Shown here: positions 36,277-45,961 of the stretch, piece after piece
Layout of the letters: every line of letters starts with the position of its first letter
Numbering within the stretch: the stretch's first letter is position 1
Assembly: GCF_002368415.1 (NCBI RefSeq)
Contig: NZ_AP018290.1
Span: forward strand, 10,221,717-10,285,716
Reading direction: 5' to 3'
DNA length: 64,000 nucleotides
DNA from: Calothrix sp. NIES-4105
GTDB taxonomy: Bacteria > Cyanobacteriota > Cyanobacteriia > Cyanobacteriales > Nostocaceae
The notes under the pieces: generated by a model
Told to the model about the DNA's origin: nothing
Seen by the model: only the letters and a program-made list of their open reading frames with translations
Databases searched by the model: none
Position numbers and translations under genes: made by a program

Positions 36277-37081
36277 AGATGATTTTGTATATTGGTATAC
36301 TAAATTTAGGCGTTATTACCCATATACAATATTTTACAATTTTTCATAAAAGTAAATAAAGTCTTTGCAGAAGTATTTTTAACTTCGACCCTTAAACGAT
36401 TAGAGCCGTAAAATGAGCGTTTGACTTTCATAACCAAATCTTAAACATGTTACTGATGACATTCGCACATCTTGAAGGTTACAACTTATATGTTTGTAGG
36501 CGCCTAGCTACGTGTGACAGACAATACCTTCTTGTTACACACACGGCAAAATACGACTGGAACAAAATATTACATTTAGCAAGCGTGCTTTGTATAAAGT
36601 ATGTTTTGTGTACGCGCAAAAAAAGCGCTTGGATTTTGACGACTCCTAGCGCTTCCCCGTATAACTTAATACCAATTCACTGGTTTGCTGCAACATTTGA
36701 GGTTTCGCCCTACCCCAGAGTGTAAGGGGTATTACGAAAATTACCTGTGGCAAACATATGGTGAAGTGGTATCACTCCTTGCACTCATATAGAATATCTC
36801 CTATGTAATTAGTTGCGGAGTGAGGTGAGTGACACTTTGTCATCTGGCACTAGTCAAAAACTCACAGTTCATTTTGAACAATTACGTGTATGCCTTTGTA
36901 AGGCAAAGCACAAAAACTATGTAGTAGCAGAAAACATAAGGGTATTGTATCTATCTTGCGGTTAATATCTAGCTAGATGCGGAATGCAGCATCATAATTT
37001 TTTCACATCCGGAAGTAAATATACCTAAAATATTCAAAAACTTGAAGTGAACGGAACTTTTTACTAATTTGCTTGCTTTAC
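36277..37081. other. 800-bp intergenic region, possible ncRNA
   Basis: No credible protein gene. On the minus strand a perfect terminator-like hairpin (next entry) has no protein gene close upstream, and a 15-codon ORF with GGAG (about 36723-36792, minus) precedes it. A small RNA or leader peptide transcript on the minus strand is possible. Confidence 0.35.
36618..36654 (-). terminator. strong Rho-independent terminator without a flanking gene
   Basis: On the minus strand AAGCGCT..AGCGCTT pairs fully, continued by AGGA/TCC, and is followed by seven T. The nearest upstream minus-strand gene ends more than 420 bp away, so it may close a separate small transcript. Confidence 0.6.
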
Positions 37082-37963
37082 TTAGCAACGTGCGGAACGG
37101 GGTATCATAAATTTTTGATGTTCGGGGGTGAATGTGCCGCGAACCATTAGGTGAGAGTCTCCATCTAGCCTTTCTGGTAATGCTTGTGCGCTTGTATTTA
37201 GACGCTCTGGGCTAAAGTATATAGAACACGATTCGATATTGTCAGGAATTCTTTGTATAAGTTCTTGTAGAGGGAATATTCGCGGCGCCACTAGGTCATA
37301 TAAGTTAAGTTGGTTGTTTTCAATGGACATGCAGGCAATGGTATCTAAGTCTGGAAAGTAATATAAGGGTCTGCTGGCTTCGTTGACTAGAAATAAAGGC
37401 TTTTCGTTAACTACACCAACAATATCTGATACAGGCGCCCGCGTTTCTAATAGTCTGTGTAGCAGTTTCACGTCCGAGGTGTTGGTAATATCAAGCAAAC
37501 GCATTCCATTTACACCACCTGGACTGACGCTGGCTATAAAACTGTGTTCTTGGATAAAGCGAAACCCAAACGGTTGATAATATTCTGGGTTAGAAGTTGT
37601 TAATACTAAAGTGTTGTAGCGTTCGTCGCAATAATCTAGTACTTCATTCATAATTTCACGATAGTAACCACGTCTACGAAAATTGGGATGAGTACATACT
37701 GCGTGAACTCCACCAACTATTACGTCTTCCCCCATTAGTCGCATTGGTATTTCTAATACTCCTACGTGGCTTATTAAACTACCGTCTTCGTCGAAACGCG
37801 CGAATGGTGTTGATGCCTCTTCCCATGCGGCACCTAGTTTTCTCGCTTGTTCTGCTAGTTTAGTAAGTTCGGCTCCTGGAAATATTATTTCTAGTAGGTT
37901 AAATAATTTAGAACTGAGGGTAGTATCTTGTGAGAATGAACGTTGAAAGCTATAGTTTTTCAT
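37082..37963 (-). CDS. GNAT-family acetyltransferase (Eis-like size)
   Basis: 293 residues. GNAT core in the first half: GVLEIPMRL, GGVHAVCTHPNFRRRGYYREIMNEVLDYCDERYN (acetyl-CoA loop RRRGYY) and YYQPFGFRFI. The C-terminal ~130 residues are extra, probably a second GNAT-like or sterol-carrier-like domain as in longer Eis-type acetyltransferases. Substrate unknown. Upstream lies a GTAGGTTGGGTAA repeat. Confidence 0.8.
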   Translation of the reverse strand: MKNYSFQRSFSQDTTLSSKLFNLLEIIFPGAELTKLAEQARKLGAAWEEASTPFARFDEDGSLISHVGVLEIPMRLMGEDVIVGGVHAVCTHPNFRRRGYYREIMNEVLDYCDERYNTLVLTTSNPEYYQPFGFRFIQEHSFIASVSPGGVNGMRLLDITNTSDVKLLHRLLETRAPVSDIVGVVNEKPLFLVNEASRPLYYFPDLDTIACMSIENNQLNLYDLVAPRIFPLQELIQRIPDNIESCSIYFSPERLNTSAQALPERLDGDSHLMVRGTFTPEHQKFMIPRSARC

Positions 37964-37992
37964 TTATATTTATTTAATATTTGTATTAAATG

Positions 37993-38024
37993 TAGGTTGG
38001 GTAAAGCTTGGCGTAACCCAACGT
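37993..38024. repeat. dispersed palindrome (GTAGGTTGGGT..ACCCAAC)
   Basis: GGTTGGGTAAAGC pairs with GCGTAACCCAAC. Sits between divergent genes. Confidence 0.5.
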
Positions 38025-38110
38025 TATTGATGTTGGTTCCACGTAGTTAAGCCAACATACGTACACTACATATACTACACGATAAAATTGATGGTTACAG
38101 ATTTATATAT

Positions 38111-39157
38111 ATGAAGTTATTTGTGCCTGGGCGCCTGTGTTTATTTGGTGAGCATAGTGATTGGGCGGGGGGTTATCGCCGCTATAATCCGGAGTTGGGA
38201 ATGGGTTATACATTGCTTGTAGGGACTAATCAAGGGCTGTATGCAGAGGTTAGGGCGCATTCGCAGGAGTTGATAGTGCGTACATGTGTTGAGGGTAAGG
38301 AGAACGTGTTAACGTTACCTATGGAAAAACAAGCTTTGTTTACAGAGGCGCAAAAAGGAGGGTTTTTTAGCTATGCGGCTGGTGTTGCTTATCAGTTTTT
38401 GTCTTATTTCCAGGTAGGTGGATTGGAAATTGATAATTATTTGACAGATTTACCTATTCAAAAGGGTTTGTCGTCGAGTGCGGCTATTTGTGTTTTGGTG
38501 GCGAGAGCTTTTAATCAGGTGTATAACTTAAAGTTGACGCTACGCGGAGAAATGGAGTTTGCTTATTTAGGAGAAATTACTACGCCTTCGCAATGTGGAC
38601 GGATGGATCAAGGGTGTGCATATGGTAATCGTCCTATCGCGATGGTGTTCGATAACGAGCGCGCGGAGATTATTGAGTTAAACGTGCCGAAAAATCTGTA
38701 TCTTGTGGTTGTTGATTTGAATGCAGGCAAGAATACTCAAGAAATTTTGGCTAAACTCAATGAGTGTTATCCTTTTGCTAAAAATTCGGTTCATGAAAAT
38801 GTTCAGAAGTATCTTAGTACTGTTAGCTATGATATTACCCAAGCGGCTATTGATGCTCTACAAGCTGGTGATGCTGAACAACTTGGGAAGTTAATGCGAG
38901 TTGCCCAAGCTGAATTTGACGCGCATCTAATTGCCGCTTGTCCTGAGCAGCTAACGGCGCCTGTGTTACATAACTTACTTGAGTATGAGCCGATTCAAGC
39001 TTATATTTTGGGTGGTAAAGGGGTTGGTTCGCAGGGAGATGGAACGGCACAGTTTATTGTTGAAGACCAGGAAAGTCAGGAACGAGTCATTGAAATTATC
39101 GAACGTGACTTTCCCCAAATGCAGTGTTTGAAACTTACTATTTATGCCAGCAAATAA
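38111..39157 (+). CDS. GHMP sugar kinase (galactokinase-like)
   Basis: 348 residues. N-terminal MKLFVPGRLCLFGEHSDWAGG is the sugar-binding GEHxD motif; GLSSSAAICVLVARA is the ATP-binding GHMP motif 2, and AYILGGKGVGSQGDGTAQF is motif 3. Members make sugar 1-phosphates. Its last 14 bases overlap the nucleotidyltransferase gene, so the pair probably turns a free sugar into an NDP-sugar. The sugar is not identifiable; a GalK assignment is only approximate because the usual galactokinase signature is not exact. Confidence 0.85.
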   Translation: MKLFVPGRLCLFGEHSDWAGGYRRYNPELGMGYTLLVGTNQGLYAEVRAHSQELIVRTCVEGKENVLTLPMEKQALFTEAQKGGFFSYAAGVAYQFLSYFQVGGLEIDNYLTDLPIQKGLSSSAAICVLVARAFNQVYNLKLTLRGEMEFAYLGEITTPSQCGRMDQGCAYGNRPIAMVFDNERAEIIELNVPKNLYLVVVDLNAGKNTQEILAKLNECYPFAKNSVHENVQKYLSTVSYDITQAAIDALQAGDAEQLGKLMRVAQAEFDAHLIAACPEQLTAPVLHNLLEYEPIQAYILGGKGVGSQGDGTAQFIVEDQESQERVIEIIERDFPQMQCLKLTIYASK

Positions 39158-40031
39158 AATCACAAAAGCAGTTATTCCCGCAGCAGGGTTTGGAACTCGG
39201 TTATTTCCAACCACCAAGGTAGTTAAGAAAGAACTTTTTCCGGTTATAGATAAAGATGGTAGTACTAAACCTGTAATTCTACTCATCATTGAAGAAGCTC
39301 TTAGTGCAGGAATTGAGGAAATCGCAATTATTGTCCAGCCTGATGATAAGCCGTTTTTTAAAAAGTTATTTAAGCGACCTCCAAGTGCGGCGTTATTTGA
39401 GAAGCTGACACCGGAAAATCAAAAGCTTAGTAAGTATTTGGTTGATATTGGCGACCGTATTAAGGTGATTACTCAGGATAAACAAGAAGGTTATGGGCAC
39501 GCTGTATATTGTGCCAAGGAATGGGTAGACTCGGAGCCGTTTTTATTAATGCTTGGCGACCATATATATAGTTCTAAAGAAAAAAAATCTTGTGCAAGAC
39601 AAGTTTTAGATATATACGAGAAAGTTAATCAGAGCGTAATTGGTTTGACTACTGTTAATTCAGAACTTTTACATAAGGTTGGATGTGTGACTGGTACTTG
39701 GCAAGAGCAATCTATTTTATCTGTAACACAAGTCTTTGAAAAGCCATCTGTTGAGTACGCGCGCTCGAATTTGCGTGTTGATGGTTTGGGGGAAGATGAG
39801 TTTTTGAGTATCTTTGGCTTATACGCGCTGACACCTGCTATTTTTGATTGTTTGGAAGATGATATTAATAATAACGTTAGGATGAAGGGAGAATTTCAAC
39901 TTACTACTTGCTTAGATGTGTTGCGTCAACGCGCGGGTGTTACGGGTTATGTAGTTCAAGGTAAGTTTTATGATATCGGTATGCCTGATGCTTATTTACA
40001 AACTTTGATTGATTTTAGAAACAGAGAGTAG
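39144..40031 (+). CDS. UTP-sugar-1-phosphate uridylyltransferase (GalU-like)
   Basis: 295 residues. N-terminal AVIPAAGFGTRLFPTTKVVKKELFPV is the nucleotidyltransferase signature; QEGYGHAVYCAKEW and MLGDHIY follow, the latter containing the metal Asp. Length and motifs fit the GalU family. Starts inside the kinase gene in a different frame, so coupled translation is likely. Product would be UDP-sugar for glycan synthesis. The stop codon TAG is the first part of a GTAGGGTGGGCATTGCCCACC repeat. Confidence 0.87.
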   Translation: MPANKITKAVIPAAGFGTRLFPTTKVVKKELFPVIDKDGSTKPVILLIIEEALSAGIEEIAIIVQPDDKPFFKKLFKRPPSAALFEKLTPENQKLSKYLVDIGDRIKVITQDKQEGYGHAVYCAKEWVDSEPFLLMLGDHIYSSKEKKSCARQVLDIYEKVNQSVIGLTTVNSELLHKVGCVTGTWQEQSILSVTQVFEKPSVEYARSNLRVDGLGEDEFLSIFGLYALTPAIFDCLEDDINNNVRMKGEFQLTTCLDVLRQRAGVTGYVVQGKFYDIGMPDAYLQTLIDFRNRE

Positions 40032-40092
40032 GGTGGGCATTGCCCACCGTACAAATGTATACTGCACATCTGAGACAGATGTGCTACAAGAC
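40028..40092. repeat. two dispersed palindromes between convergent genes
   Basis: GTGGGCATTGCCCAC and GCACATCTGAGACAGATGTGC. The first overlaps the stop of the GalU-like gene; the second overlaps the stop of the minus-strand peptidase gene, whose TAG is its edge (TTGTAG). Confidence 0.65.
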
Positions 40093-41100
40093 TGCCCCTT
40101 CTAACATTTTTATTGTTCCCAAACTGGCATCTATTTCTACTTCGGCGCCTATTGGTAGGGTAAATTTATCTTTTATATGTCCTATCATTGAGCCATACCA
40201 AGCTGGAATACCCAAGGGTTGAATATGGTCTTTTAATACTTGTATTAAGGCAAATGTCGGCGCCTCTCCTGGTTTACAGTTGGTGCATTGTCCAAAGATA
40301 AACCCTGATATTCGGTTGAGAATTCCTGCGTTGTTTAATTGCGTTAGCATTCTATCTACACGGTAGACATCTTCACCAATATCTTCAACAAATAAAATTT
40401 GACGGTTCCATGATGGGAGATAAGCTGAACCTATCATTGCACAAAGTACTGATAAGTTTCCACCAATCAGTTTACCTTTTGCTTTACCTGGTGTGATCAG
40501 TTGAATTTGTGCTGCTTCGGTTGTGGGGTTTTGCATTGTCACTGCTGTACCGTCGAACAAAATAGGTTTGAGGTAAGAAAGTGTAAAGTCATTCCATGTT
40601 GATGTCGCAACTGGCCCGTGAAAGGTGATAATTCGACTACGGGCGCCTATTGCTAGTAATAATGATGTGATATCACTGTAGCCGATGATAATTTTAGGGT
40701 TGCTGCGGATATTATTATAGTCAAGTAGCGGCAGTATCCGATTACAACCCCAACCTCCACGCATTCCAATTATTCCCTGAATCGATTTATCTGTAAACAT
40801 TGCGTTAATATCAAACGCGCGTTCGCTGTCTCGACCTGCTAAGTATCCGTACCGTTCTAACACATACTTTCCTAACTTGACTTTTAATCCTAATTTCATC
40901 AAAGTTTGCCGCGCGGTTTCAATGTCACTCTTGTCAACAATACTTGCTGGTGCGACTAACCCTACAGTGTCACCAACTCGTAAGCGCAGTGGTTTAATTA
41001 TCGTTTGTGGCGGTATTGCTTTAACTTTCTGTGTCGATAAAATTGTGGCTAAAGCTGTAATTCCAGAGGTAGTTAAAAACTGACGACGATTTATATTCAT
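40084..41100 (-). CDS. S66 peptidase (LD-carboxypeptidase-like), Tat signal, Cys at nucleophile position
   Basis: 338 residues. MNINRRQFLTTSGITALATIL is a Tat signal peptide, so export folded. The S66 fold is clear: RVGDTVGLVAPASIV, MRGGWGCNRILPLLDY, KIIIGYSDITSLL, GNLSVLCAMIGS, FVEDIGEDVYRVDRML. In the family motif GGxxSN the serine is the nucleophile; here the corresponding residue appears to be Cys (GGWGCN). LD-carboxypeptidases cut the L,D-bond in murein tetrapeptides during recycling. A Cys nucleophile would be functional or disabling; I cannot say which. The stop lies at the edge of a palindromic repeat. Confidence 0.85.
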   Translation of the reverse strand: MNINRRQFLTTSGITALATILSTQKVKAIPPQTIIKPLRLRVGDTVGLVAPASIVDKSDIETARQTLMKLGLKVKLGKYVLERYGYLAGRDSERAFDINAMFTDKSIQGIIGMRGGWGCNRILPLLDYNNIRSNPKIIIGYSDITSLLLAIGARSRIITFHGPVATSTWNDFTLSYLKPILFDGTAVTMQNPTTEAAQIQLITPGKAKGKLIGGNLSVLCAMIGSAYLPSWNRQILFVEDIGEDVYRVDRMLTQLNNAGILNRISGFIFGQCTNCKPGEAPTFALIQVLKDHIQPLGIPAWYGSMIGHIKDKFTLPIGAEVEIDASLGTIKMLEGAVL

Positions 41101-41287
41101 ATTATTATTATTTTAATATAATTTAACATATCAAAAAATCAGTTTTCCGGTTTTTTCTAGGAAGTGGAGGAATATTTTATCTAATTGAATAATTGAATAG
41201 GAAAGTTTTATATTAAATGTGTTCTAAACATTTGACATTAAATTTTATTGAATATATATTCAGCAATATATACTTACGACTTATTTT

Positions 41288-43018
41288 ATGGTTCTCAGCC
41301 TTGATAATAGCCATACTCTATCTATTGAATTAATTCAAGATGCTCATCTAAAAAATTTTGTTACAAGCGGTGCCGAATTAGAGTTTTTGCCGTTAACGGA
41401 TTTTCCTATATACCGTTTGGCGCCGGAGGTTATTAAAAGATTAAAACCAATTTATGATTTGAGTAAGGTAGATGGTGCAATTGTTACTCGTCAACCACAT
41501 TTTAGTAGATTAATTCAAATGTTAGTGACAGTTGGATTAATCAATCATTATGGAAACATTGAGCATCCTAGAAACACAAAATATCAAGCAAAACTTAATC
41601 GTGTTGATTTTGAGAAGCATAAACAGGCGATGCTCAAGACTGCATATAAATATGATAATATTAAAAATCAACATTATAATCAAAAATTAAAATTATGTAA
41701 TTTCTTTCAAGATATTAAAAATACCTGGAATTATATAAAGTTAAAGCAAAGAAAAAATCAATATTTACAAGCAGACAATATTAATCAAAGTTACAATCAA
41801 AATGAAATTGAGCAAACTGTCTTAGCATTGTTTAATCATCTTGAAGCTTTGGGATTAGTAGAGGCGCCGGGTGATAATATATTAAAGGTTGGAATTGATG
41901 GGTCGGTACATGGTACAAATCAAGAAAATATAGATTATTACGAAAATCTATATAAACAAAATCGAGATACCCGGTTTCGATTTAAAATTTATAGCGGTCA
42001 AGAAATTGGTTTTCCTGTATGCGAGTCAATTGAAGAAACGATTAATATATATCAATTTGTTGTCTCGACGCTGAAAAAAAATGGCGTTCATTTTTCGACA
42101 ACATCAGGGGTACATTTACATGTCGGGATCAAAAATCAATACAAGACAACGGAAGAAATAATTAACCACCTCGCTAATATTACCTCTGTATCCGCTGCTG
42201 TTTCCCAAGTTTTAGAGCAAATTCTTCCACCAACAAGGAAAAATAATATTTATGCAATGCCATTTGGTAATCAAGTCGATGAACATATCGGACGCTATAA
42301 AAAACGTTTGAGTAAATTGGAATATATCCAGAAAAAAATTAATCTGATCAAACAGGGTGTTATTATGGACTCTGATCTACTTGATGACCCAGATGCTGCA
42401 ATGTACGAGTTCATACTTGGTGTTGCGTATGGTATAACACCTGTACAGCATGAATATAATTACAAAAAAATACTCGAAATATCAGCAAAAACAACTCATG
42501 AAGTTTTACGTAAAGCTTCGATAATAGTCAGAAATCCTCGCTACACTTCGATAAATATTACTCCGTTCTTACAAAATACATCAACACCTACATATGAATG
42601 GAGAGTTTTGGCATCTTGTGAAGATGCAGAGTTACAAGGGAAATTCTTTACTTTCCTTCATCGTATTATTCAAAGCCAAAGCCAATGTGCGATTACAAAA
42701 CTTTTAACTGATTATCAAACGAATCAAGATTATATACATTTCCATTTCTATGATGGTAGAATCGCAAAAATGGAAAATACTTTGAATAACTGGTTAACTT
42801 TTACTCAGTGTGATACACTCTTTACGCAAGCTGATTATAATAAGCTTCAAAACGAAGCCTACTGGAAATACTACGATGGTAAGAATCAAAAGTATATCAA
42901 TCCTGAAGATAATCACAATTGGGTAACAGGTCAATTTTATCCGGCGCCAAATATAGATACAGAAACATCACAAGATTTAGAGATACTAAATTTTTTAAAT
43001 TATGCTTTAGATTTTTAG
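41288..43018 (+). CDS. divergent amidoligase (COOH-NH2 ligase) family protein
   Basis: 576 residues, AT-rich. N-terminal SGAELEFLPL gives the GxExE strand of the glutamine-synthetase/GCS-like amidoligase fold; TTSGVHLHVGIKN matches the family's G-[LV]-H-[VL]-H-V-G; YTSINITPFLQNTSTPTYEWRVLASCEDAEL corresponds to the late N-x-x-x..T-x-E-x-R segment. Residues ~65-170 are a Lys/Asn-rich helical insertion. Members join carboxyls to amines and often sit beside cyclotransferases or ATP-grasp enzymes; no such partner is here. It ends within 12 bp inside the convergent kinase gene. Function is inference from motifs; I give it as a fold call, not an activity. Confidence 0.6.
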   Translation: MVLSLDNSHTLSIELIQDAHLKNFVTSGAELEFLPLTDFPIYRLAPEVIKRLKPIYDLSKVDGAIVTRQPHFSRLIQMLVTVGLINHYGNIEHPRNTKYQAKLNRVDFEKHKQAMLKTAYKYDNIKNQHYNQKLKLCNFFQDIKNTWNYIKLKQRKNQYLQADNINQSYNQNEIEQTVLALFNHLEALGLVEAPGDNILKVGIDGSVHGTNQENIDYYENLYKQNRDTRFRFKIYSGQEIGFPVCESIEETINIYQFVVSTLKKNGVHFSTTSGVHLHVGIKNQYKTTEEIINHLANITSVSAAVSQVLEQILPPTRKNNIYAMPFGNQVDEHIGRYKKRLSKLEYIQKKINLIKQGVIMDSDLLDDPDAAMYEFILGVAYGITPVQHEYNYKKILEISAKTTHEVLRKASIIVRNPRYTSINITPFLQNTSTPTYEWRVLASCEDAELQGKFFTFLHRIIQSQSQCAITKLLTDYQTNQDYIHFHFYDGRIAKMENTLNNWLTFTQCDTLFTQADYNKLQNEAYWKYYDGKNQKYINPEDNHNWVTGQFYPAPNIDTETSQDLEILNFLNYALDF

Positions 43019-44767
43019 ATTCCCGACTTCTTTAAGAAGTCGCGAATCTTGAGAATCTTGAGATTGTAATGATGTTCGTAAAGGTAATCTAACAGTAAAC
43101 GTTGCACCTTGGTTTGCACCGGAACTCGCAACACTAACCCTACCACCGTGCATTTCTACTAAGTGTCGTACTATTGCTAATCCTAAACCCAATCCATTAT
43201 GGCTTCGAGTTGTACTACCATCAGCTTGACGAAACCGATCAAAAACATATGGAAGGAAATCAGCAGTAATACCAATACCTGTATCACGAACTTCTATTTT
43301 TGCGATTGGTATATTATTTATATAATCTATATAATCATTTTCATTGTCTACAGACAACTTGACTTGAATGCTGCCATTTGCAGGTGTAAATTTTAGCGCG
43401 TTACTAAGTAAATTCCCAACTATTTGCTGTAACCGATTGATGTCACCTGTAACTATATAAGAAGAAGTATGATTAATATCAGAGTTTGTTTGTGCGAATG
43501 CTTGTGGGAAAGGTTCAATTATACAGTCGATATGCAGCTTTTTAGTTTCGGCTTCTACACGTATTGCATTTACCGTTTGTAATACTAAAGACTCTAAATT
43601 TACAGGAGTTAAATTGAGTCGCAGCTTACCCCGCATAATTCGCGATACGTCTAAGATGTCATTAATTAGCTGGGTTTGTAGAAGTGCGTTACGCTCGACA
43701 ATTTCTAAACCCCGCGCGACGCTTTTCTCATCGAATTTCTGACGCTGAAGCAGTTTTGCCCATCCAAGTATTGAATTTAGAGGTGTACGAAGTTCATGCG
43801 ATAATACTGCGAGAAATTCATCTTTAAGACGGTTTGCTGCTTCTGCTTCTTGACGTGCTGTTTGCGCGCGAATTAACTCAACGTGTTCAGCTTCGGCTAT
43901 TTTACGCGCGGTAATATCTTCAGCCGTGCCAACATAACCGCTAACATCACCACTATCTGAACGCATTGGTGAACTATGAACATGAAGCCAACGCTCAATG
44001 CCATCGGGGGTAATAATCCGAAACTCGCCGTTATACTCTTGACCCGCACGCAATGTTTGATACCAGTTATTCACAACTTGTTCGCGGTCGTCTGGATGAA
44101 TGACTTGTAACCATCCCTCGCCAATTATATGGGCTTCATCAAGCTCATATATCTTTTGATGGCATGGATTTGAGTAATTGCACAAACCATTTATATCAGT
44201 AAGGAAAATACCTACGGGAGAACAAGCGCTTAAAGAGCGAAATTTTTCCTCGCTTTTTCTGAGTTCAGCGTTAATTGCTGCTAGCTCTGCGGCTTGACGC
44301 TCAATTTTCGCACTCTTCTCGTACAAATCTATAAATGCCGTTACCTTTGATTTTAAAATCTCAGGTTGAATAGGCTTGAACAAATAATCAATTGCACCTA
44401 GCGAGTAACCCCGCTCAACCATATTGTCGCTCGTACTAAACGCAGTCAGAAAGATAATCGGTGTATGCTGCGAACGCTCGCGCTGACGAATTAAAGCAGC
44501 AGTTTCAAAACCATCCATATCAGGCATTTGCACATCCAGCAAAATCACGGCAAAATCCTGATTTAGTAGGCATTTCAAAGCCTGGGCGCCAGAATAAGCT
44601 CGCACCAAATTTTGATTTAGACCTCCTAGTATGCCTTCAAGTGCCAGCAAATTTTCTGGGTGGTCATCCACTAGTAGGACATTAACTTGGGATTTTGACG
44701 GCATTTTACACTTTTGGATATACGCCATTGTTAAGGTTATTTCATACGAATATGGCACTTCTGGCAT
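43007..44767 (-). CDS. REC-PAS hybrid sensor histidine kinase
   Basis: 586 residues. N-terminal receiver domain (VLLVDDHPENLLALEGIL; phosphoacceptor Asp in ILLDVQMPDMDGFE), PAS (~170-290, ARKIAEAEH at its end), then HisKA with the H-box FLAVLSHELRTPLNSILGW and HATPase with NALKFTPANG, VRDTGIGI and GLGLGLAIVRHLVE. No membrane helices; cytosolic. Start could be later, at MPSKSQVNVLLVDD (codon 22). The final codons coincide with a hairpin (43018-43048). Likely reads both an upstream phosphorelay and a PAS ligand. Confidence 0.88.
   Translation of the reverse strand: MPEVPYSYEITLTMAYIQKCKMPSKSQVNVLLVDDHPENLLALEGILGGLNQNLVRAYSGAQALKCLLNQDFAVILLDVQMPDMDGFETAALIRQRERSQHTPIIFLTAFSTSDNMVERGYSLGAIDYLFKPIQPEILKSKVTAFIDLYEKSAKIERQAAELAAINAELRKSEEKFRSLSACSPVGIFLTDINGLCNYSNPCHQKIYELDEAHIIGEGWLQVIHPDDREQVVNNWYQTLRAGQEYNGEFRIITPDGIERWLHVHSSPMRSDSGDVSGYVGTAEDITARKIAEAEHVELIRAQTARQEAEAANRLKDEFLAVLSHELRTPLNSILGWAKLLQRQKFDEKSVARGLEIVERNALLQTQLINDILDVSRIMRGKLRLNLTPVNLESLVLQTVNAIRVEAETKKLHIDCIIEPFPQAFAQTNSDINHTSSYIVTGDINRLQQIVGNLLSNALKFTPANGSIQVKLSVDNENDYIDYINNIPIAKIEVRDTGIGITADFLPYVFDRFRQADGSTTRSHNGLGLGLAIVRHLVEMHGGRVSVASSGANQGATFTVRLPLRTSLQSQDSQDSRLLKEVGNLKI
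43018..43048. terminator. hairpin at the junction of convergent genes
   Basis: GATTCCCGACTTC-TTTAA-GAAGTCGCGAATC, 13 bp with one mismatch, begins at the last base of the amidoligase stop and lies inside the kinase's last codons. No long T-run on either side, so termination strength is uncertain. Confidence 0.4.
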
Positions 44768-45110
44768 AAGGCGAACACTATCTTTAGATACAGATTCTTG
44801 ACACTAGTTTCCATAGTATAGCCTTTATGATTATTTAAGTATTATTTTATACTTAAATTGCTGTAGTTAGTAAGTCAGTGATGTATTACTTGAAGTCAAG
44901 TCAAATTATCCTTGAGGGTATATACAGTTTAAGCCTAGTGGTAGGTTTTTTTGATTTAGTAAGAAAATACTCTAGTAGAACAATAAAGTTTATATTTATT
45001 AGTTTTTAGTTAACGCGCGTTTTAATTAATTGGCTATTACTTGAGTTTGGAAGCGTTCATTTAAAAGTCGCTTCAATCGAATATCATTCTACGATTATTG
45101 GTGTACTATC

Positions 45111-45329
45111 ATGCTTACAGAAATGCTTCCGAAACTGGAACCAAAATACCATAAGAACCAAGAGGTGTCCTTTGTAGGTGGTAAGGGTAAAGTTTTAAAC
45201 TACCATCAAGATGCAGGGATATGGACTTATTTTGTGAAAATGGAAATGGGACCAGAACCAGAGATGGGAAGAGTTGGGCCAGAGACTACTGTTTTGCTTT
45301 ACGAAACAGAAATTGAGGATTATTTGTAA
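45111..45329 (+). CDS. small conserved cyanobacterial protein
   Basis: 72 residues: SFVGGKGKVLNYHQDAGIWTYFVKMEMGPEPEMGRVGPETTVLLYETEI. Looks like a single beta-barrel/SH3-like fold. I recall similar proteins only as hypothetical in cyanobacteria. Promoter region upstream is AT-rich. Soluble; no motif for catalysis. Confidence 0.6.
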   Translation: MLTEMLPKLEPKYHKNQEVSFVGGKGKVLNYHQDAGIWTYFVKMEMGPEPEMGRVGPETTVLLYETEIEDYL

Positions 45330-45640
45330 TTTATATATAGCAATGCTATTAGATTTATAGGGCTTACGCCGCGCGGCACATAAAAACCGTAGAGTGGAAT
45401 GGCACTTACTTAACGATGGATGGTGCGGTTCGCGCATTTTAATTTCTTGTTACACTGCTTGACTGTAATAGCGCAGATCGCACCCTACCCAATTTTTTGT
45501 TGGCGCCTCCAAATACTTAAGTAAGCAACATTCAACCGTAGGGTGCGATCAGGCTATGAAAAAATTTGAACGTAGCGATCAGACTTGTAGCGTCACGCAC
45601 CGACTACCAATAGTAACAGTATCGTAAGTCCTGACTTATA

Positions 45641-45686
45641 AAGATTCCTGACAACACAGCGTTGCACGTCAGGAATCTTAGTTTTT
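45641..45686 (+). terminator. perfect 12-bp hairpin terminator
   Basis: AAGATTCCTGAC pairs perfectly with GTCAGGAATCTT, then a T-run. No coding gene ends just before it; the nearest is the 72-residue gene 310 bp upstream. Confidence 0.6.
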
Positions 45687-45961
45687 AACAAGCGTTTAGT
45701 AACTATATTAACATCATAGGCACTAAATATATAGTCGGAATAAACATCCCATATAACAACGTAAACATGATTTTATATCTATCTATTCCTTGCTTTGTTG
45801 TTCCAACTGATTAATGATGTAGAAACAAACCTTACTAAAGCTTTAAAATCTCAAATTTAAAATAGTAATTCGGTGCTGCTGTATGCAACAACATTACCAG
45901 ATGGAACGGTATCAGATCGAAACTGCCCTTTTTGTGGGTAAGCGGTAAATGTAATACAATG

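Noticed and set aside
36447-36725. 92-codon plus-strand frame
   Set aside because: No ribosome site, Cys/Tyr-rich nonsense composition, ends over the terminator-like hairpin.
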